NCBI GenBank assembly: GCA_029747585.1
Contig: JAPEVF010001249.1
Span: 1 to 11,916 of the forward strand
Source of the DNA: Pleurotus djamor
Taxonomy: Eukaryota > Basidiomycota > Agaricomycetes > Agaricales > Pleurotaceae
Length of the DNA: 11,916 nucleotides
Direction: 5' to 3'
A program made the position numbers and the translations under genes. The notes beneath the pieces were generated by a model. It did no database searches and was not told the DNA's origin. It saw only the letters and a list, made by a program, of their open reading frames with translations. Positions 9,568-11,916 of the stretch are shown here, one piece after another. How positions within the stretch are numbered: position 1 is the stretch's first letter; every line of letters starts with the position of its first letter.

Positions 9568-9703
9568 ACAAATTGCATGATAACTCAGACATTCAAAGTC
9601 CGATTAAGGTAATTAGCAATTATTTACTTTGTTTGTGCAATGTTAACGCCACGTTTTTGATCGGACCTTCGGCTAAGTGAGCAGGCCCTTCCGGCTTTCC
9701 ATA
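9244..9703 (-). repeat. right inverted arm of the element
   Basis: This is the reverse complement of 7621-8080 apart from three transitions. Two change a residue of the shared reading frame (L/F and V/I) and one is silent. The equal length and near identity point to a recent insertion or to gene conversion between arms. Confidence 0.92.
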
Positions 9704-9709
9704 CATATT
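9704..9709 (+). repeat. target site duplication, right copy (CATATT)
   Basis: It matches the six bases before the left arm exactly. The F-box gene's reading frame resumes directly after it (ACCCGAGCTCT). Confidence 0.85.
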
Positions 9710-10671
9710 ACCCGAGCTCTCATCCTCTTTCAAGCTTGCTCGTCGCTATCATCTATTATGATTCAAGTACGTTCTATCCTTACTTAGCCAACTACAATGT
9801 CTGAGGACGATGTAGGAGGATTTTATTCTGGGTGTTCTATCTGGGAAGTAGGAAACTTGCAGGGCAACTGCCCGACCACCACCTTCCTCCACTCTCTCAA
9901 GTTTACTTCCTCAGAGGGTGGTCCACCCTTTTGTCTGACGGGAAACTATCTGGCGTGGAGTGGCCTATCGTGCATCGAAATATACGACTGGAAGCGCTCT
10001 TCCCCGCTTTGTCATTACAAGACCGGCTTCCAAGTGGCGGGGTTCCCTGTAAGTATACCTGCTTCGGCACCTGTCTCACTCTTTTTGCTCACTCATGCTC
10101 TACAGAGGCGCATTGAACTCTTACCCGACGGGCGCATACTATCTTTCTACCATGACTCACTCGCCATCTACGCACTCCCCGAATTTCGGATCATCAAAGA
10201 CGAAGGTTGGGTTCACCAATCCACAATTCAACCTCTTCGTTCTCTTCGCTTTCCAGATCAAGCTTACCTTGTCTCGCCCTCGTACTCCCCGCTTCGAATC
10301 GAGCGTGATGGTGCCTGCGTTATGCTCATCCGCCCATATAAATCAATGTACAAGTTGACCATTCCCCCAGTTACTCAAGATTACTTGCACGTTGACTCTG
10401 AGGTCACCCTGACATTCATCTGTTCCGACTTCAATCGGCACCTCAATTCAGCTACCTTTGGTTTCTACCGCAACCTCGCGGAGCCTGCTTACAAGGAAGT
10501 CCGTCGATATACGTTGTTGCGAGGATCTGTGAAGGACTGTCACGAACCGCACGCACTTGGATCGAAGGACTATAACATATCCGACGTGCAATATCTTTAT
10601 CCTGTGTTCGATGATATATCCTGTCGCTCTGTCCTCGCCATGGCGCGTCAGGATCGGTTCGAAGTTCTCGA

Positions 10672-11699
10672 CTACGCACCACCGCCGTAGCCTAGGCATC
10701 GAACCAGATTCTGTGTATACGAATGGGCTGAACAGGGGCCGGCGACAACCATACGTACCGCGCGCTTTGCCAATATGGGACATACCATCTCCAAGTAAGT
10801 GTTGTCGATAGACTTATGGCCTTCATCGGAGGGGGAGTTTGTATTTGTGAGAGACAGGGAACATAATCCCAAGGAGAACGTTTTGCGGGTTCGGCGGTAC
10901 GGTGAAGTTGGGACCTAGAAAGACATACGACGATTAGAGAGAATGAGATGAGCAAGAGAGTCGAGACGAGATGCTCTATCGTACAGTCACAGTTTCGCAT
11001 GGAGGCGGAGAGATGGCAGCGACTTGGTTGGCAAGATCCACAAAGGATATAGCTAGATGGTGACAATCGATGGCCACTGGGGCCACCGTAGTCGAGTTGA
11101 CGCAAGATATATTGTCTGTATAGTGGATGAATGTGAAATTAGCTACGAACATCTGCATGAGTATGACGAAATGGTTACTTACATCCGACAGAGCAGGCGT
11201 TGATCGTATCTTGGTTGGCATCAAGAGAGGGACGGGCGGTGTAGGCAGACTCATTGATGCGTCTTGTCACAGAGGTGATAGTATGCTCCCCTATGGTGAA
11301 CGTCTCTCTTGACAAGACTTGGTTCCACAGCGGGCAGCCACCCCTTCTTTCTTTGAGCAAACCCCCTTGTAAAAATGTTCGCTCTCTTTCCTACTGGTTT
11401 TTGACAAGAAAAAAGACCCTATGAACGATCTGATTGGCTGATAGGGCCCTTTTGTCCTTGCGAAAACCAAGAAAAGTGAGTGAACATTTTTAGGGGGAGT
11501 TTTACCCGTTCAAAAAGGCATGGCAGCTTGCATTGTTCGAGGAGCTGGCTACGTTCGATAAAACAGAGGGGGATGAAGCCAGCACTCGGTTAAAAGCAGA
11601 CTTTTACCGTACGCGCTCACTCTCGACGGCAGTGGCCAACATGGACCACTTGACAATGATGCCAATAGCAGTGGCGATGGGGGAGGATAAACGAACCAT
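10672..11699 (-). CDS. small secreted protein, paralogue of the gene at 5353-6238
   Basis: Exons: 11699-11621, 11305-11183, 11115-10985, 10914-10786 and 10710-10672. All phases match, giving 166 residues. Exon 1 (79 nt, phase 1) encodes a signal-peptide-like start, MVRLSSPIATAIGIIVKWSM. Later segments align with the paralogue: FTIGEHTITSVTRR / YKLGEYTISSVTRP, INACSV / INACPA, VNSTTVAPVAIDC / RNLTPAAPLATDC, ISPPPC / FAPPPC and LGLCSLSLTN / AGTCSCTLVN. Intron 1 is 315 bp against 101 bp in the paralogue because it contains a palindromic element. Introns 2-4 are 67, 70 and 75 bp. The last exon is only 12 codons and overlaps the end of the F-box gene antisense by 19 nt. The paralogue's GPVFNVCVNAQ tail is missing. 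Exon 4 begins VPTSPYRRTRK, while another frame there reads CPNFTVPPNPQN like the paralogue. An old frameshift is possible. Function unknown. Confidence 0.65.
11352..11514. mobile_element. 163-bp palindromic MITE-like element in an intron
   Basis: The left half (TTTGAGCAAACCCCC, TAAAAATGTTC, GCTC, GGTTTTTG, CCCTAT) pairs with the right half read backwards (TTTGAACGGGTAAAACTCCC, TAAAAATGTTC, ACTC, GGTTTTCG, CCCTAT). The pairing has small gaps around a centre near 11431-11433. This is the form of a folded-back miniature inverted-repeat element. No clear target duplication is visible at the ends. It lies wholly within intron 1 of the secreted-protein gene and accounts for most of that intron's extra length. 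Confidence 0.65.
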
Positions 11700-11760
11700 T
11701 TTGGTCCTGTTTGGAAGACCTTGAGGGGGTTTAAAAGCGAGAAGCTCTGTGCGGGCTCAC

Positions 11761-11766
11761 TTTATA
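11761..11766 (-). promoter_or_regulatory. TATA box of the second secreted-protein gene
   Basis: The minus strand reads gTATAAAgtg, 67 bp upstream of the ATG at 11699. This nearly matches the 69-bp spacing in the paralogue. Confidence 0.65.
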
Positions 11767-11787
11767 CACTCAAAGGAATTGTTATGC

Positions 11788-11808
11788 CCAAGCTTGGCTT
11801 AAGCTTAA
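11788..11808. promoter_or_regulatory. paired AAGCTT palindromes
   Basis: CCAAGCTTGG (11788-11797) and TTAAGCTTAA (11799-11808) are perfect 10-bp palindromes with centres 11 bp apart, just upstream of the TATA box. The paralogue has one AAGCTT (6321-6326) at a comparable place. They could bind a dimeric regulator; no factor is assigned. Confidence 0.35.
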
Positions 11809-11916
11809 CCATGCTATTAATGCGGCAGGTAATCCATTGAAGAATTATGCTCCAAAGAAGGTCCATACAGAGACGTAGAAGCTTGGGGCTCGGTAGAGAG
11901 CAGAAAAGCGAAGCGA
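11809..11916. other. window end, no gene seen
   Basis: These last 108 bases lie upstream of the second secreted-protein gene. I see no coding frame or repeat here. Confidence 0.5.

Larger units (their letters stand above)
7621..9703. mobile_element. 2083-bp non-autonomous DNA element with 460-bp inverted arms
   Basis: The ends are TATGGAAAGCCGG and its exact reverse complement. The flanks are direct copies of CATATT (7615-7620 and 9704-9709). The two arms are each 460 bp and differ at only three sites. The 1163-bp core encodes no transposase that I can see, so the element would need one in trans. It carries part of an unrelated spliced gene. The insertion sits in exon 3 of the F-box gene, whose frame closes perfectly when the element is removed. 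A 6-bp target duplication is unusual among the common superfamilies (hAT 8, mutator-like about 9-10, mariner TA, harbinger 3). I therefore do not name a superfamily. Confidence 0.92.
6964..10690 (+). pseudogene. F-box / beta-propeller-type gene split by a transposon
   Basis: Exons: 6964-7012, 7086-7180, 7233-7620 continuing after the insertion at 9710-9766, 9816-10048, and 10106-10690. Introns are 73, 52, 49 and 57 bp, with phases 1, 0, 1 and 0. Without the element (7621-9703) and one CATATT copy, the coding length is 1407 nt (468 residues). The F-box lies at about residues 24-60 (TLPVEVLTIIFGQLHWADVL, then TCSFLKSVSRRREVW). Next comes a segment with STIFHLVRGGRWLLVSGKGG, then WSGLSCIEIYDWKRSS and RRIELLPDGRILSFY. 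These resemble the WD-like repeats of large basidiomycete F-box families. Such proteins usually select substrates for SCF ubiquitin ligases; the target is unknown. With the element present, exon 3 reads into it and stops at TAA 7698-7700, giving about 203 residues with the F-box but little of the propeller. The last intron is in frame (57 bp), so retaining it would not cause a stop. Confidence 0.85.

Noticed and set aside
1..11916. CRISPR arrays, tRNA, rRNA, bacterial operons
   Set aside because: No spaced direct repeats, cloverleaf sequences or rRNA motifs were seen, and the spliced genes show the DNA is eukaryotic.

Overview
The window looks like nuclear DNA of a filamentous basidiomycete, probably an agaricomycete. 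The genes have many short GT-AG introns of about 47-100 bp (the longer ones are noted below). Two genes have the architecture of lineage-expanded F-box proteins. There are no bacterial operon features. The species cannot be fixed from sequence alone.

Layout. (1) Positions 1-659 (+): last three exons of an unrecognised gene. (2) 907-3085 (-): F-box/leucine-rich-repeat protein, intact except for one ambiguous base (N at 2688) that accounts exactly for a 1-nt frame change. (3) 3512-4483 (-): four-exon gene for a helical protein of unknown function, with a tiny upstream ORF whose stop overlaps its start codon. (4) 5353-6238 (-): five-exon gene for a small secreted cysteine-containing protein, with frame breaks in exons 2 and 4. 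(5) 6964-10690 (+): F-box protein with a probable beta-propeller C-terminal part. It is split in exon 3 by a 2083-bp insertion at 7621-9703. (6) 10672-11699 (-): paralogue of gene 4, whose first intron holds a 163-bp palindromic MITE-like element and whose 3' end overlaps gene 5 antisense.

The main discovery is the insertion in gene 5. It has two inverted arms of exactly 460 bp that differ at only 3 positions, and a 6-bp target duplication (CATATT). Inside it are part of another spliced gene and no transposase. Removing the element and one target copy restores one continuous reading frame and correct splice phase through the F-box gene.

The second theme is the pair of secreted-protein paralogues (genes 4 and 6). 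Both have a 79-nt signal-peptide exon ending in phase 1, a second intron of 65/67 bp at the same codon, and a TATAAA box 67-69 bp upstream of the ATG. Each shows signs of decay or remodelling: frameshifts in one, a MITE and a changed C-terminus in the other. The segment from about 5.3 to 11.7 kb therefore reads as a fast-evolving accessory region beside more stable genes at 0-4.5 kb.
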